A stretch of 64,000 nt of DNA from Marinobacter pelagius (GCF_900114925.1 NZ_FOUR01000007.1:62001-126000), one strand, 5' to 3'; counted from the stretch's first letter, positions 1 through 9,847 are shown. Notes: generated by a model not told the origin, from the letters alone. A program made the numbers and translations.

Positions 1-87
1 GAGTGGTTCATGCAGCGCAGCCGGCCCGAAGACCCGGATCTCCAGCGCATCGTCGACATGATCCTGAACCGTGTCCAGCCGGATTGA
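1..87 (+). CDS. sdhE: SdhE FAD assembly factor, C-terminal fragment
   Basis: The window opens inside this gene; only the last 28 codons before the TGA stop are present. The visible end (EWFMQRSRPEDPDLQRIV and on to NRVQPD) matches the helical C-terminus of the small SdhE/YgfY family, which helps attach FAD covalently to the succinate dehydrogenase flavoprotein in the cytoplasm. The next gene, a YgfX-like membrane protein, overlaps it by 17 bases, which is the usual sdhE-ygfX arrangement in gammaproteobacteria and supports the call. In E. coli the pair was also described as the CptB/CptA antitoxin-toxin system; that role cannot be judged here. Confidence 0.8.
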   Translation, partial: EWFMQRSRPEDPDLQRIVDMILNRVQPD

Positions 88-532
88 TCTCCGGCTGAGT
101 CCCTCTGTCAGTGTCGGCCTGATTGCGACCCTGCCCTGGCTGGCACTGCTGGCCTTCGTCCTGACCGCAGCCTCCGAGAGCCGGCCCTGGATGCTATTCT
201 TCGTTCCCGTGGCCGGCACCGGTGCGATCCTGCACTTTCGCCGCTTTGGCCTGCTACGCGGCAAACGGTCGGTTACCGGGCTGGCGCTGGAAGCCGGTGA
301 GCTGCAGGCGCAATTCTCCGGGCGGGAAGCCATTCCGGTCCAGCCCTGCCGCAGCAGCCGGCTCGGCCCGATGCTGACCCTCTTGAAACTTCGCCCGACA
401 GGCTCCAGATTAGGGGCGTACTATCTTATTCTCCTGGCCCCTGGGCCATGGCCTGGTGGCAACGTCTGCCCGGACCAGTTCCGCAGGTTGCGCCAGTGGC
501 TGCGCCTGGGCCAGTCGCAGTCGTCCATCTGA
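71..532 (+). CDS. ygfX: YgfX (CptA)-like membrane protein
   Basis: A 153-residue protein with two hydrophobic segments close together near the N-terminus (about residues 14-34 and 39-56), followed by a basic soluble part. This is the layout of YgfX/CptA, an inner-membrane protein encoded next to sdhE. It starts at a GTG that overlaps the sdhE end by 17 bases, so translational coupling is likely. In E. coli CptA was reported to inhibit polymerisation of FtsZ and MreB, with CptB/SdhE countering it; that is family knowledge. Identification rests mainly on position, size and topology, because the sequence is poorly conserved. Confidence 0.7.
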   Translation: MSSRIDLRLSPSVSVGLIATLPWLALLAFVLTAASESRPWMLFFVPVAGTGAILHFRRFGLLRGKRSVTGLALEAGELQAQFSGREAIPVQPCRSSRLGPMLTLLKLRPTGSRLGAYYLILLAPGPWPGGNVCPDQFRRLRQWLRLGQSQSSI

Positions 533-550
533 TACACCACCGGAGTTTCC

Positions 551-1546
551 ATGACCGACACGGATACTGCTGCCCCCACGCAACCAGAAACCGCCAGCCT
601 GCCGCTCCCCGACCGGGGCTACGCCAGGCTCTCTGACCGGATCCTGGTGCGGGTTTCCGGCCCCGGAACCGACAAGTTTCTGCAGGGCCAGTTCAGCCAG
701 CACCTCGAGGAAGTCACCGGTGATCGCGCCCTGCGCGGGGCCGCCAGCACGCCGAAGGGACGCGCCTACTGTCTGACGCGACTGGCACGGGACGGCGACA
801 GTGTTGTTCTGGACCTCCCGACGGCACTGGCAGAGCAGACTCTGACCCAGCTGCGAAAATACCTGATGCTGTTCCGGGGCACGACCATGGAGACCCTGGA
901 CCAGGGCATGATCTGGGGCATCCTCGGGCAGGACACGGCACGTGCAGCCGCTGGCGGGGATGTTTCCGGGCTTCAGGCTGCGGGTGACGTTCTCAGGCTC
1001 GAGTCGGGACTCCTGATCCGGGTTGAATCCGACGAACGCGGTCTGGAACGGTACGAACTCTGGCAGACTTCCGGTGAATCTCCGGATTTCGCGGACGCCC
1101 CGCAGCTGTCCCTGGCCGACTGGCACGCAACTGAAATCGCCGCCGGTGTTCCGGCCCTCGATGAGGCAGGCTGGGAGGCGTTTGTTCCGCAGATGCTCAA
1201 CCTCCAGCATCTGGACGGCATCCATTTCAAGAAAGGCTGCTATACCGGTCAGGAGGTCATCGCCCGCATGCACTTCCTCGGGCAGCTGAAGAAAAGCCTG
1301 TTCCGGTTCCGGAGTTCCGGCGACGTCACGCCCGGCGCGGATATAAAAATGGGCGACCGGAGCGTCGGCACGGTGGTGAACCGTGTACGATTCAACGATG
1401 GCTCGGTGGAATTGCTGGCTGTCGTTCGCCACGATGCTGCGGATCAGCCGCTGACGGCAGACGGCAACAGCCTGACTTCCCTGCCCCTGCCCTATGCGGT
1501 ACCGGAGCGTGAGCAAGGGGATGATCAGGAGTCTTCAGCCGGCTGA
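551..1546 (+). CDS. ygfZ: YgfZ, folate-binding Fe-S cluster assembly/repair protein
   Basis: A 331-residue GcvT-like protein. The family signature KGCYTGQE is present at about residues 227-234, with the conserved cysteine, and is followed by the usual continuation [13 protein letters not shown]. YgfZ proteins bind tetrahydrofolate and support assembly or repair of certain iron-sulfur enzymes such as MiaB. Start chosen at ATG 551, preceded by GGAG. It follows ygfX closely, so the sdhE-ygfX-ygfZ group places two cofactor-assembly factors together. Its 3' end overlaps the end of convergent ung by 12 bases. Confidence 0.92.
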   Translation: MTDTDTAAPTQPETASLPLPDRGYARLSDRILVRVSGPGTDKFLQGQFSQHLEEVTGDRALRGAASTPKGRAYCLTRLARDGDSVVLDLPTALAEQTLTQLRKYLMLFRGTTMETLDQGMIWGILGQDTARAAAGGDVSGLQAAGDVLRLESGLLIRVESDERGLERYELWQTSGESPDFADAPQLSLADWHATEIAAGVPALDEAGWEAFVPQMLNLQHLDGIHFKKGCYTGQEVIARMHFLGQLKKSLFRFRSSGDVTPGADIKMGDRSVGTVVNRVRFNDGSVELLAVVRHDAADQPLTADGNSLTSLPLPYAVPEREQGDDQESSAG

Positions 1547-2281
1547 TACCGGTTTCCGATAGCGGGCAATCAGCTCCGCTTTGGCGGGCAGCGACCAGTC
1601 GATGGGCGGCTGCCCGTTGCCCTTGAGCCATTCGTTGGCCCGGGAGAAGTGCTTGCAGCCGAAGAAGCCCCGGTAGGCACTGAGGGGCGACGGATGCGGG
1701 CCCTCCAGCACCAGGTGCCGGCTGCGATCGATATGCTGGCCCTTTTTCCGGGCGTAACTGCCCCAGAGCAGGAACACCACGCCTTCGCGCTCCCGGTTGA
1801 CGGTTTCTATCACCCTGTCGGTAAAGGTTTCCCAGCCCTTGCCCTGATGGGCGCCGGCCTGTCCCTGCAATACCGTCAGAACGCTGTTCAGCAACAACAC
1901 TCCGCGCTCGGCCCAGGGCTGAAGGCAGCCATGATCCGGCGGCTCGATCCCCAGATCATCCCGGATTTCCTTGAAGATATTGACCAGGGAGGGCGGAACC
2001 GGAACCTCTGGACGCACCGAGAAACACAGGCCATGGGCCTGGCCGGGGCCGTGGTAGGGGTCCTGGCCAAGGATTACTACTTCCACCTTGTCCAGCGGCG
2101 TGCTGTTCAGGGCATTGAAGCAGTGGGAACTGGGTGGGTAGATCACCTTGCCGGCCTGTTCTTCCGCCGCCAGGAAAGCCGCCAGCTGCTGCATGTAGGG
2201 CTGGCTGAATTCGCCGGTGAGGTGGTCGTCCCAGCCGCGGCCGGGTTTGAGCTGGCTGGCCAGGGTTTGGGCGGGGTGCAT
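1535..2281 (-). CDS. ung: Uracil-DNA glycosylase, family 1
   Basis: A 248-residue enzyme that removes uracil from DNA, starting base-excision repair. The water-activating loop GQDPYHG is at residues 72-78, the LLNSVLTV strand with the uracil-recognition asparagine is near 129-136, and the minor-groove loop HPSPLS with the catalytic histidine is at 196-201. Length is typical (E. coli Ung has 229 residues). The gene is convergent with ygfZ, and its upstream region toward lysS carries three 30-bp palindromes. Confidence 0.97.
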   Translation of the reverse strand: MHPAQTLASQLKPGRGWDDHLTGEFSQPYMQQLAAFLAAEEQAGKVIYPPSSHCFNALNSTPLDKVEVVILGQDPYHGPGQAHGLCFSVRPEVPVPPSLVNIFKEIRDDLGIEPPDHGCLQPWAERGVLLLNSVLTVLQGQAGAHQGKGWETFTDRVIETVNREREGVVFLLWGSYARKKGQHIDRSRHLVLEGPHPSPLSAYRGFFGCKHFSRANEWLKGNGQPPIDWSLPAKAELIARYRKPVSAG

Positions 2282-2318
2282 GGCCGACTCCTGGGTGATC
2301 GCTGGGTTGGTTGAAGTT

Positions 2319-2440
2319 GGGGTCAGATGAAAGCTTTCATCAGACCCCGGAGTTGTGAAAGTGGAGTCAGAAGAAAGCGTTCTTCTGACCCCGGCTTCCG
2401 GGCTGAAAATGGGGTCAGATGAAGGCTTTCATCTGACCCC
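2319..2440. repeat. Cluster of three 30-bp near-perfect palindromes (GGGGTCAGA...TCTGACCCC)
   Basis: Three palindromes lie at 2319-2348, 2363-2392 and 2411-2440. Each begins with GGGGTCAGA (GGAGTCAGA in the second) and ends with the reverse complement or a one-base variant; the half-sites differ by only one or two bases and there is no loop. They fill the gap between the ung start and the lysS stop, both minus-strand genes, so they could also end or stabilise lysS transcripts. A related pair lies at 5287-5388. They look like REP-type dispersed repeats; no REP-associated transposase gene is in the window. Confidence 0.85.
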
Positions 2441-2470
2441 GTCCTGGAAGTCATCCGCCGGGTTGAGCGG

Positions 2471-4012
2471 TTACTCTTCGTCTTCCGCCTGATGGTGCTC
2501 GACCTTGTGCTCCGGGCGCATGTGCGGGAACAGGATCACGTCGCGGATGGACGGCGAATCGGTCAGCAGCATGGCCAAGCGGTCGATGCCGATACCCTCA
2601 CCGGCAGTGGGGGGCAGGCCGTATTCCAGAGCCATGACGTAGTCCTCGTCATAGAACATGGCCTCGTCGTCCCCGGCGTTCTTTTCCGCCACCTGGGCGT
2701 GGAAACGTTCGGCCTGGTCTTCGGCATCGTTGAGCTCGGAGAAGCCGTTGGCCAGCTCGCGGCCACCCACGAAGAACTCGAAACGCTCGGTGACGAACGG
2801 ATCACTGTCCTTGCAACGGGCCAGCGGCGAGACTTCCTTCGGGTAGTCGGTGATGAAGGTCGGCTGAACCAGCAGGTGTTCCGCCGTCGCCTCGAAGATT
2901 TCCACCAGCACCTTGCCCAGGCCCCAGGTGTCCTTGAGCTGGATACCCAGCCCATCCGCCACCCGGCGGGCACTGGCTTCATCGCCCAGCTGACCGGCCT
3001 GGATGTCCGGGTTGTGCTCCAGAATCGCTTCGACCACGGTCATACGCTTGAACGGCTTGCCGAAATCGTATTCCACGGTTTCGGTTTCACCGTTGGCCAG
3101 CTCCCGGGTGTTGACCACGGTCGTGGTGCCCAGGACCTCCCTGGTGATCTGGCGCAGCATGTCCTCGGTCAGATCCATCAGGTCATTGTAATCCGCGTAC
3201 GCCTGGTAGAACTCCACCATGGTGAACTCGGGATTGTGCCGGGTGGACAGGCCCTCGTTGCGGAAGTTGCGGTTGATCTCGAACACCCGCTCGAAGCCGC
3301 CCACCACCAGGCGCTTGAGGAACAGTTCCGGGGCGATACGCATGTACATGTCGATGCCCAGGGCGTTGTGGTGGGTCACGAACGGACGAGCCGTGGCGCC
3401 ACCGGGAATCACCTGCAGCATCGGGGTTTCCACTTCCATGAAACCACGGGCATTGAAGTAGTTGCGCATGCTGTTGATCAGCCGCGTGCGGATCTGGAAG
3501 GTCTTGCGAGTCTCCTCGTTGACCATCAGGTCCACATAGCGATGCCGGTAGCGGGCCTCCATGTCGGTCAGGCCCTTGTGCTTCTCGGGCAGCGGCCGCA
3601 GGGACTTGGTCAGCAGCACGTACTCGTCCATGGTCACGTACAGGTCACCCTTGCCGGATTTGGACAGAGTGCCCCGGACACCGATGATGTCACCCAGGTC
3701 CCAGTGCTTGGTTTCCTTCTGGACATGCTTGGTGGCATACACCTGGATGCGACCGGTCATGTCCTGAACCACCTTGAACGCCTTGCGGTCCAGCATCATG
3801 CGGCCGGCGATGGCCACCTTGATATCAAGCTTCTCCAGCTCTTCCTTGCTCTTGTCACCGTATTTTTCCTGCAGTTCGGCAGCGGTGGCATCGCGACGGA
3901 AGTCGTTGGGGAACGGATTGCCCTGGCGGCGCATGTCAGCCAGTTTGGCGCGGCGCTCGGCAATCAGCTTGTTGTCCTCGTGCTGTGCGGCGTGTTGGGT
4001 GTGTTCAGTCAT
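2471..4012 (-). CDS. lysS: Lysyl-tRNA synthetase, class II
   Basis: A 513-residue cytoplasmic enzyme that charges tRNA-Lys. It has the N-terminal OB-fold anticodon-binding domain (about residues 60-160) and the class II core: motif 2 in [19 protein letters not shown] near residue 270, and motif 3 in [13 protein letters not shown] near residue 480. Length matches E. coli LysS (505). It lies 57 bases downstream of prfB on the same strand, the conserved prfB-lysS pair, so the two are probably cotranscribed. Confidence 0.98.
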   Translation of the reverse strand: MTEHTQHAAQHEDNKLIAERRAKLADMRRQGNPFPNDFRRDATAAELQEKYGDKSKEELEKLDIKVAIAGRMMLDRKAFKVVQDMTGRIQVYATKHVQKETKHWDLGDIIGVRGTLSKSGKGDLYVTMDEYVLLTKSLRPLPEKHKGLTDMEARYRHRYVDLMVNEETRKTFQIRTRLINSMRNYFNARGFMEVETPMLQVIPGGATARPFVTHHNALGIDMYMRIAPELFLKRLVVGGFERVFEINRNFRNEGLSTRHNPEFTMVEFYQAYADYNDLMDLTEDMLRQITREVLGTTTVVNTRELANGETETVEYDFGKPFKRMTVVEAILEHNPDIQAGQLGDEASARRVADGLGIQLKDTWGLGKVLVEIFEATAEHLLVQPTFITDYPKEVSPLARCKDSDPFVTERFEFFVGGRELANGFSELNDAEDQAERFHAQVAEKNAGDDEAMFYDEDYVMALEYGLPPTAGEGIGIDRLAMLLTDSPSIRDVILFPHMRPEHKVEHHQAEDEE

Positions 4013-4069
4013 GTTGGCTCACTAGGATTCGGATTGTCCGGTTTAATCGGGTTGGACGAGAGGCGCCGG

Positions 4070-5165
4070 TTACAGCGCCATCTTCAGACTGGCTTCGATG
4101 AACTTGTCGATGTCGCCGTCCAGAACCGCCTGGGTGTTGCTGGTTTCCACCTTGGTGCGCAGGTCCTTGATCCGGCTGTCATCGAGGACATAGGAACGGA
4201 TCTGGCTGCCCCAGCCGATATCGGCCTTGGCATCCTCCGCCTTCTGCTTCTCGGCGTTGCGCAGCTGCATCTCACGCTCGAAGAGCTTGGCCTTCAGCTG
4301 CTTCATGGCCTGGTCTTTGTTCTGGTGCTGGCTTCGGCCAGCCTGACAGGCCACCACGATACCGGTCGGGTTGTGGGTCAGTCGCACGGCGGACTCGGTC
4401 CGGTTTACGTGCTGACCACCGGCACCGGAGGCACGGTAAACGTCCACCCTCAGATCGGCCGGGTTGATCTCGATCTCGAAACTGTCATCCACTTCCGGCG
4501 ATACGAACACGGAAGAGAACGAGGTGTGGCGACGGTTACCGGAATCGAACGGGGATTTGCGCACCAGGCGGTGCACGCCGGTTTCGGTGCGCAGCCAGCC
4601 GTAGGCATAGTCGCCCTGGATGTGAACGGTGGCACTCTTGATACCGGCCACTTCCCCTTCCTGCAGTTCGACAATCTCCGCCTTGAAACCACGGCGCTCG
4701 GCCCAGCGCAGGTACATGCGCAGCAGCATGTTGGCCCAGTCCTGGGCTTCGGTACCACCGGAGCCGGCCTGGATGTCCAGGTAGGCGTTGTTGGCATCCA
4801 TCTCGCCGGAGAACATGCGGCGGAATTCCAGCTTCTGCAGCTCGCCATCGAGCGCGTCCAGATCAGACTGGATCTCGTCAACGGTGCCTTCGTCGTCTTC
4901 CTCGGCCGCCATCTCCAGCAGGCTTTCAGCATCGCTGAGGCCGGTGGTGAGGTTGTCGATGGTGTGGACAATCAGCTCCAGGTCCGACCGCTCCTTGCCC
5001 AGGCCCTGGGCCCGCTCCGGGTCGTCCCAGACGCTGGGTTGTTCCAGCTCACGCTCAACTTCGATCAGTCTTTCACTACGCTGATCGTAGTCAAAGATAC
5101 CCCCTCAGCGCTTCAGTGCGCTCGCGAAGCTCTTTGATCTTCGTCACTATGGGATTGATTTCCAT
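4070..5165 (-). CDS. prfB: Peptide chain release factor 2, made by programmed +1 frameshift
   Basis: The gene is split over two frames. The first 24 codons from ATG 5165 (MEINPIVTK...LRGYL) end at TGA 5093-5091, and translation continues +1 as [13 protein letters not shown], giving a 364-residue protein. The UAA/UGA-recognition tripeptide SPF is at about residues 204-206 and the catalytic GGQ at about 249-251, both as in E. coli RF2. It ends translation at UAA and UGA stop codons. A gene model that ignores the frameshift would begin wrongly at the internal ATG at 4912. It is followed by lysS. Confidence 0.97.
5091..5105 (-). promoter_or_regulatory. prfB programmed +1 frameshift site
   Basis: Read on the minus strand the site is AGGGGG-TAT-CTT-TGA-C. 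A Shine-Dalgarno-like AGGGGG stands three bases before the slippery CTT codon, which is followed by the in-frame UGA. This is the classic RF2 autoregulation site: low RF2 makes the ribosome pause at UGA and slip forward one base. Both reading frames on either side encode conserved RF2 sequence, so the frameshift is real and not a sequencing error. Confidence 0.97.
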
Positions 5166-5286
5166 GAAACCCTTTCTCGCTTTGGCAAATGGGGTGTAAA
5201 ACAGAGGCGGAATTCTACCGGAATTCCGCGCTTAAATCAGCCGTACCGCGGAATTGCAACGCAAACTCAGGGGCTGACCGGAAGAC

Positions 5287-5388
5287 GGGGTCTGACCCCG
5301 CGGGGTCAGACCCCAACTTCACCGAAAGGCCCACGCAGCGGTGCCAACCGCAAACTCCGGGGTCTGACCCCGCATGGGGTCAGACCCC
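5287..5388. repeat. Two 28-30 bp palindromes (GGGGTCTGACCCC type)
   Basis: The palindrome at 5287-5314 is perfect over 28 bp, and the one at 5359-5388 spans 30 bp with two central mismatches. Each is built from two facing copies of GGGGTCTGACCCC, itself nearly palindromic. They share the GGGGTC...GACCCC ends with the cluster at 2319-2440. They sit between the prfB start and the recJ stop, so they may form strong hairpins at the 3' end of the recJ transcript. The rest of this 231-base gap shows nothing else I recognise. Confidence 0.85.
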
Positions 5389-5396
5389 ATTTTCAC

Positions 5397-7127
5397 CTAT
5401 AAGGCTTCGATGTAATCCACCAGCAACTGCAGATTCGTCCGCCCCCGAAAGGTATTGGCATCCGGCTTGTACACCAGCCTTGCCCCCGAGCGGGTGTAAT
5501 CCGGCACTTCCGGCCCGGTATTGAAGGCAATGCCGTCAATGATTCCGCCGCCGTCCGCCGGTTGCAGCACCAGTTTCAGGTGGTTTTCCCCGACAATGCG
5601 CTGGCTTACCACTCGGAATTCACCATCAAACACCGGCTCCGGGAAATGCTGCCCCCAAGGACCGGCACGCTTCAGCAGGTAGGCGGTATCCAGGTTCAGC
5701 TCATCGGCACCCAGCGGGCCATCGGTGATAATGGCCGCCTCCAGGTCCTCCGGAGTGAGCGCATCCCGCACAGCCCTGTCGAACGCGTCGCTGAAGGCAT
5801 CCAGGTCTTCTTTGGCAAGGGTCATGCCGGCGGCCATGGCGTGGCCCCCGTATTTTTTCAGCAGCCCGGGATGGCGGGCGTCCACCACGGCCAGGGCATC
5901 ACGGATGTGCAGGCCCGGAATCGAGCGCGCAGACCCCTTGATATGCTCGCCATCGTCATCCGGCGCAAAGGCGATGGTGGGCCGATGGGTCTGCTCACGG
6001 ATTCGCGCAGCGAGGATACCGATCACGCCCTGGTGCCAGTCGGGATCGAACAGGGCCAGCCCCCAGGGCAGGCCTTCGATATCCAGGGACATGGACGCCA
6101 GCAGCTCCTGGGCCTGGCTCTTCATGTCCCGCTCGATGGTGCGCCGTTCCCGGTTGAAGGTGTCCAGCTCCCGGGCCAGGCGCCGGGCTTCGTCGGGATT
6201 GTCCGCCAGCAGACAGGCAATACCCACGCTCATGTCGTCCAGGCGACCAGCCGCATTGAGACGTGGCCCGACGACAAAACCGAGATCGGTGGAACTGATG
6301 TGGGCATGGTCGCGACCGGCCACTTCCAGCAGTGCCAGTATGCCAGGCCTCGCCTCACCCTGCCGGATCCGGCGCAGCCCCTGCTCCACGAAGATGCGAT
6401 TGTTGTGATCCAGTGGCACCACGTCCGCCACCGTGCCCAGGGCCACCAGATCGAGCAGACACCCCAGGTTCGGCTCCGGCTGTGGCAGCCTGCCAACCTC
6501 CCGCAGGTGCTTGCGCAGGGCGGTGAGCACGTAGAACATCACTCCCACCCCGGCGGCGTTTTTGCTCAGGAACGGGCAGCCCGGCTGATTTGGATTGACG
6601 ATGGCATCGGCATCCGGCAGCACCTCGCCGGCCAGGTGGTGATCGGTGACCACGACCCGGATACCCATGTCCTGTGCCACCCTGACGCCGTCGATAGCCG
6701 AGATACCGTTGTCGACGGTCACCAGTAGATCCGGCAACTCGCCCTCTTCTTTCAGGCGCTCAATGATGCCGGGGGTCAGGCCGTAACCATCCGCGAACCG
6801 GCTGGGTACCCGGAAATCGATATTCCCCAGTCCCAACATGGACAAACCGAGCATGGCCACCGCGGTACTGGTGGCACCATCCGCATCGAAATCTCCCAGT
6901 ACCAGCACCTTCTGCTGCCGGTCGATGGCCTCGGCCAGCAACTCCACGGCACGGTCGATGCCCCGCAGCTGCATGGGGGAGGCCAGATGCTTCAGGGTGT
7001 AACTGAGCTGCTCATCGGAGGTAACGCCGCGGGCCGCATAGAGGCGGCGCAGCAAGGGAGGCAGGTTTTGCCCCCAGGCAGGCACGGTGTCCGGCCGGGG
7101 GCGACGCAGGATCTTTTTCGGTGTCAT
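5397..7127 (-). CDS. recJ: Single-stranded-DNA-specific exonuclease RecJ
   Basis: A 576-residue DHH-superfamily 5'-3' exonuclease acting in RecF-pathway recombination, mismatch repair and base-excision repair. Metal-binding motifs are visible: GDFDADG near residues 78-84, VTVDNG near 137-142, and VTDHH at about 160-164. The DHHA1 domain with GGHAMAAG follows near residue 430, then the C-terminal OB-fold. Length equals the E. coli enzyme (577). It starts 6 bases after the thrC stop, so it is the last gene of a hom-thrC-recJ transcription unit. Confidence 0.97.
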   Translation of the reverse strand: MTPKKILRRPRPDTVPAWGQNLPPLLRRLYAARGVTSDEQLSYTLKHLASPMQLRGIDRAVELLAEAIDRQQKVLVLGDFDADGATSTAVAMLGLSMLGLGNIDFRVPSRFADGYGLTPGIIERLKEEGELPDLLVTVDNGISAIDGVRVAQDMGIRVVVTDHHLAGEVLPDADAIVNPNQPGCPFLSKNAAGVGVMFYVLTALRKHLREVGRLPQPEPNLGCLLDLVALGTVADVVPLDHNNRIFVEQGLRRIRQGEARPGILALLEVAGRDHAHISSTDLGFVVGPRLNAAGRLDDMSVGIACLLADNPDEARRLARELDTFNRERRTIERDMKSQAQELLASMSLDIEGLPWGLALFDPDWHQGVIGILAARIREQTHRPTIAFAPDDDGEHIKGSARSIPGLHIRDALAVVDARHPGLLKKYGGHAMAAGMTLAKEDLDAFSDAFDRAVRDALTPEDLEAAIITDGPLGADELNLDTAYLLKRAGPWGQHFPEPVFDGEFRVVSQRIVGENHLKLVLQPADGGGIIDGIAFNTGPEVPDYTRSGARLVYKPDANTFRGRTNLQLLVDYIEAL

Positions 7128-7133
7128 ACCGGA

Positions 7134-8534
7134 TCAGGCGTTTTTCCAGTGCTGGGCAATGAATGCCTGCACACCGGCCACGTCGTTGTCGAGCACCGTG
7201 TAACGCTCTTCCCGCTCGAACAGGTCGGCCATGTGGGCCGGCAACTGCGGCTTCACACTGACGCCGGATTCGGCAATCGCATCCGGGAACTTGGCCGGAT
7301 GCGCGGTACCGAGGGTAATCATCGGAACGGCGGGATCACGACGGCAGGTGCGTGCGGCACGGACACCGATGGCCGTATGCGGATCCAGCAAGTATTCGTT
7401 GCGCTCATAGATCTCGCGGATGGTGTCGCAGGTGGTCTTGTCATCCACTGCATCGCTGTCAAAGAGCTTGCGGGCATGGCGCCAGCGGTAATCTTCAATG
7501 CTGACCGGGCCCTTGGCGGCATTCTCAAGCAGTTCCTTCACCGCCGCACCATCGCGGCCATGCAGATCAAACAGCAGGCGCTCGAAGTTGCTGGACACCA
7601 TGATGTCCATGCTCGGCGACAGGGTATGTTCGAGCTTGTGCTGTTCATACTTGTTGCCGCTCATGAAGCGATGCAGGATATCGTTGCGGTTGGTGGCAAT
7701 CACCAGCTGGGAGATGGGCAGGCCCATCTTCTTTGCCAGGTAGCCGGCGAAGATATCGCCGAAATTACCGGTGGGTACCGAGAACGCCATGCTGCGATCC
7801 GGCCCGCCCAGGGCAAGGGATGCCTGGAAGTAATACACGATCTGGGCCATGATCCGCGCCCAGTTGATGGAGTTCACCGCCGCCAGCTGGGTCTTGCCAC
7901 CCAGGAAAGACTGGTCGCCGAAGCTCTCTTTCACCATGCGCTGGCAATCGTCGAAATTGCCCTTCACCGCGATGTTGTGGATGTTGTCACCCTTGACCGT
8001 GGTCATCTGCCGGCGCTGCACCTCGGAAACCCGCTGGTGCGGATGCAGGATGAAGATATCCACGTGCTCGCAACGGCGACAGCCTTCGATGGCGGCTGAA
8101 CCGGTATCACCGGAGGTCGCCCCCATGATCACCACGTGCTGGTTGCGTTTCTCGAGCACATAGTCCAGCAGCCGGCCCAGCAGTTGCAGGGCGAAATCCT
8201 TGAACGCCAGGGTCGGGCCCCGGAACAGTTCCAGCACCCATTCGTTGGTATCCAGCTGGACCAGCGGCGCCACCGCCTGATGGGCAAAAACGGCGTAGGT
8301 TTCGTCCAGCATCTTGCGGAAATCATCCGCCGGGATGGCATCGTCCACGAACGGGTGCATGACGTTGAACGCCAGTTCGCTGTAGGACAGCCCACGCCAG
8401 CTACGGATCTCTTCCAGGCTGAAATGCGGAAGCGATTCCGGAACGTAGAGGCCGCCATCGCTGGCCAGGCCGGTCAGAAGGACGTCTTCAAAGCCCAGGG
8501 CGGGAGCTTTGCCCCGTGTACTGATGTATCTCAC
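7134..8534 (-). CDS. thrC: Threonine synthase
   Basis: A 466-residue PLP enzyme that converts O-phosphohomoserine to threonine. The PLP lysine lies in the motif TLAFKDFALQ near residues 109-118, and the phosphate-binding SGDTGSAA is near residues 142-149. The long form, with the N-terminal extension RYISTRG and the GNFGDIFAGY segment, is the proteobacterial type. The start codon is GTG. It is 11 bases downstream of hom, forming a threonine-biosynthesis pair. Confidence 0.97.
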   Translation of the reverse strand: MRYISTRGKAPALGFEDVLLTGLASDGGLYVPESLPHFSLEEIRSWRGLSYSELAFNVMHPFVDDAIPADDFRKMLDETYAVFAHQAVAPLVQLDTNEWVLELFRGPTLAFKDFALQLLGRLLDYVLEKRNQHVVIMGATSGDTGSAAIEGCRRCEHVDIFILHPHQRVSEVQRRQMTTVKGDNIHNIAVKGNFDDCQRMVKESFGDQSFLGGKTQLAAVNSINWARIMAQIVYYFQASLALGGPDRSMAFSVPTGNFGDIFAGYLAKKMGLPISQLVIATNRNDILHRFMSGNKYEQHKLEHTLSPSMDIMVSSNFERLLFDLHGRDGAAVKELLENAAKGPVSIEDYRWRHARKLFDSDAVDDKTTCDTIREIYERNEYLLDPHTAIGVRAARTCRRDPAVPMITLGTAHPAKFPDAIAESGVSVKPQLPAHMADLFEREERYTVLDNDVAGVQAFIAQHWKNA

Positions 8535-8545
8535 GTTCGTACCTG

Positions 8546-9847
8546 TCAGTTGAAGTTTTCGGCGCGGATGCGGACCACTTTGCCATCGATATCCGACAGC
8601 GCTTCCATCTCCTCGATCGCCAGGTTCATCTGGCGCTCCTGGACGGTGTGGGTCAGGATGATCACCGGAATCCGGCCGTCCTTGAACTCCGACTCCTTCT
8701 GCATGATGGACTCGATGTTGATGCCATGCTCACTCAGGATGGAGGCAATCTTGGCCAGCACGCCCGGATGGTCGAAGGCCTGGATGCGCAAATAATAGGC
8801 GGACTGGATATCCTCCATCGGCAGGACACCCAGGTCCTCCATGGCCTCCGGATGGAAGCCGAGGTACGGCACCCGGAGGGCACTCTCGATGGATACGGCA
8901 CGAGCCACATCGACAATATCGGCGATCACGGCGGAAGCAGTTGCCTCGTCACCGGCACCCGGGCCGTAGTACATGGTCTGGCCGACGGCATCGCCATCCA
9001 CCAGAACGGCATTGAGAACACCATCAACCTGGGCAATCAGGTGACTGCGCGGAACCAGGGTGGGATGGACCCGCAGCTCGATGCCGTCCTCCCGGCGACG
9101 GGCAATACCCAGGTGCTTGACCCGGTATCCCAGCAACTCGGCGTGGGCAATATCGTACGGGGTGATGGAGGAAATCCCCTCGGTGTAGGCTTTCTCGAAC
9201 TGCAGCGGCACACCGAACCCGGAGGAGGCCAGGATCGTCAGCTTGTGGGCAGCATCGATACCTTCCACATCGAAGGTCGGATCCGCTTCGGCATAACCCA
9301 GGTCCTGGGCTTCCTTGAGCACTTCACCGAATTCCCGGCCGGCACGCATTTCGGTCAGAATGTAGTTACCGGTGCCGTTGATGATGCCTGCAATCCAGTC
9401 GATCCGGTTCGCGGCCATTCCTTCGCGTACCGCCTTGATCACCGGAATGCCACCGGCGACACCGGCTTCGTAGGCAACCACGACACCGGCTTTTTCCGCC
9501 GCTTCGAAGATTTCGTTGCCGTGTACGGCGATCAGGGCCTTGTTGGCCGTCACCACGTGCTTGCCGTTACGGATGGCTGCGAGCACCAGCTCCTTGGCGG
9601 TGTCATAGCCACCGATCAACTCGACCACGATATCGACCGCCGGGTCATTCACGACGTCGAAAATGTCGGTGGTGAAGGGAACATCCCCCAGCGCCAGGTC
9701 GTCGCGACTGCGACGGCTGGCCACCCGGGTAATTCGGATGTTGCAACCGGCACGACCCGCAATAAGCGCGGCGTTACGGGTCAAAACATTGAATGTACCG
9801 CCGCCAACGGTTCCCAGTCCGCAGATTCCGACACTGACGTCTTTCAA
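8546..9847 (-). CDS. hom: Homoserine dehydrogenase
   Basis: A 433-residue monofunctional NAD(P)-dependent enzyme that reduces aspartate semialdehyde to homoserine, the branch point to threonine and methionine. The N-terminal Rossmann motif GICGLGTVGGG is at residues 8-18 and the catalytic region PTFDVEGIDAAHK near residue 210. A C-terminal ACT domain (about residues 350-430, beginning YYLRIQAFDHPGVLAK) implies feedback control by threonine. It starts at TTG 9847 behind a good ribosome-binding site (GAGGTGAG). thrC and recJ follow. Confidence 0.96.
   Translation of the reverse strand: MKDVSVGICGLGTVGGGTFNVLTRNAALIAGRAGCNIRITRVASRRSRDDLALGDVPFTTDIFDVVNDPAVDIVVELIGGYDTAKELVLAAIRNGKHVVTANKALIAVHGNEIFEAAEKAGVVVAYEAGVAGGIPVIKAVREGMAANRIDWIAGIINGTGNYILTEMRAGREFGEVLKEAQDLGYAEADPTFDVEGIDAAHKLTILASSGFGVPLQFEKAYTEGISSITPYDIAHAELLGYRVKHLGIARRREDGIELRVHPTLVPRSHLIAQVDGVLNAVLVDGDAVGQTMYYGPGAGDEATASAVIADIVDVARAVSIESALRVPYLGFHPEAMEDLGVLPMEDIQSAYYLRIQAFDHPGVLAKIASILSEHGINIESIMQKESEFKDGRIPVIILTHTVQERQMNLAIEEMEALSDIDGKVVRIRAENFN

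Noticed and set aside
71..1546. sdhE-ygfX as a functional toxin-antitoxin module.
   Set aside because: Only part of sdhE is in the window, and SdhE has a well-supported role in flavinylation; the toxin model cannot be supported from this sequence.
2492..5137. An open frame of 881 codons on the plus strand opposite lysS and prfB.
   Set aside because: Both genes on the other strand are unmistakable. The frame has no recognisable domain and follows from GC-rich third-position bias, which removes stops from the complementary frame.
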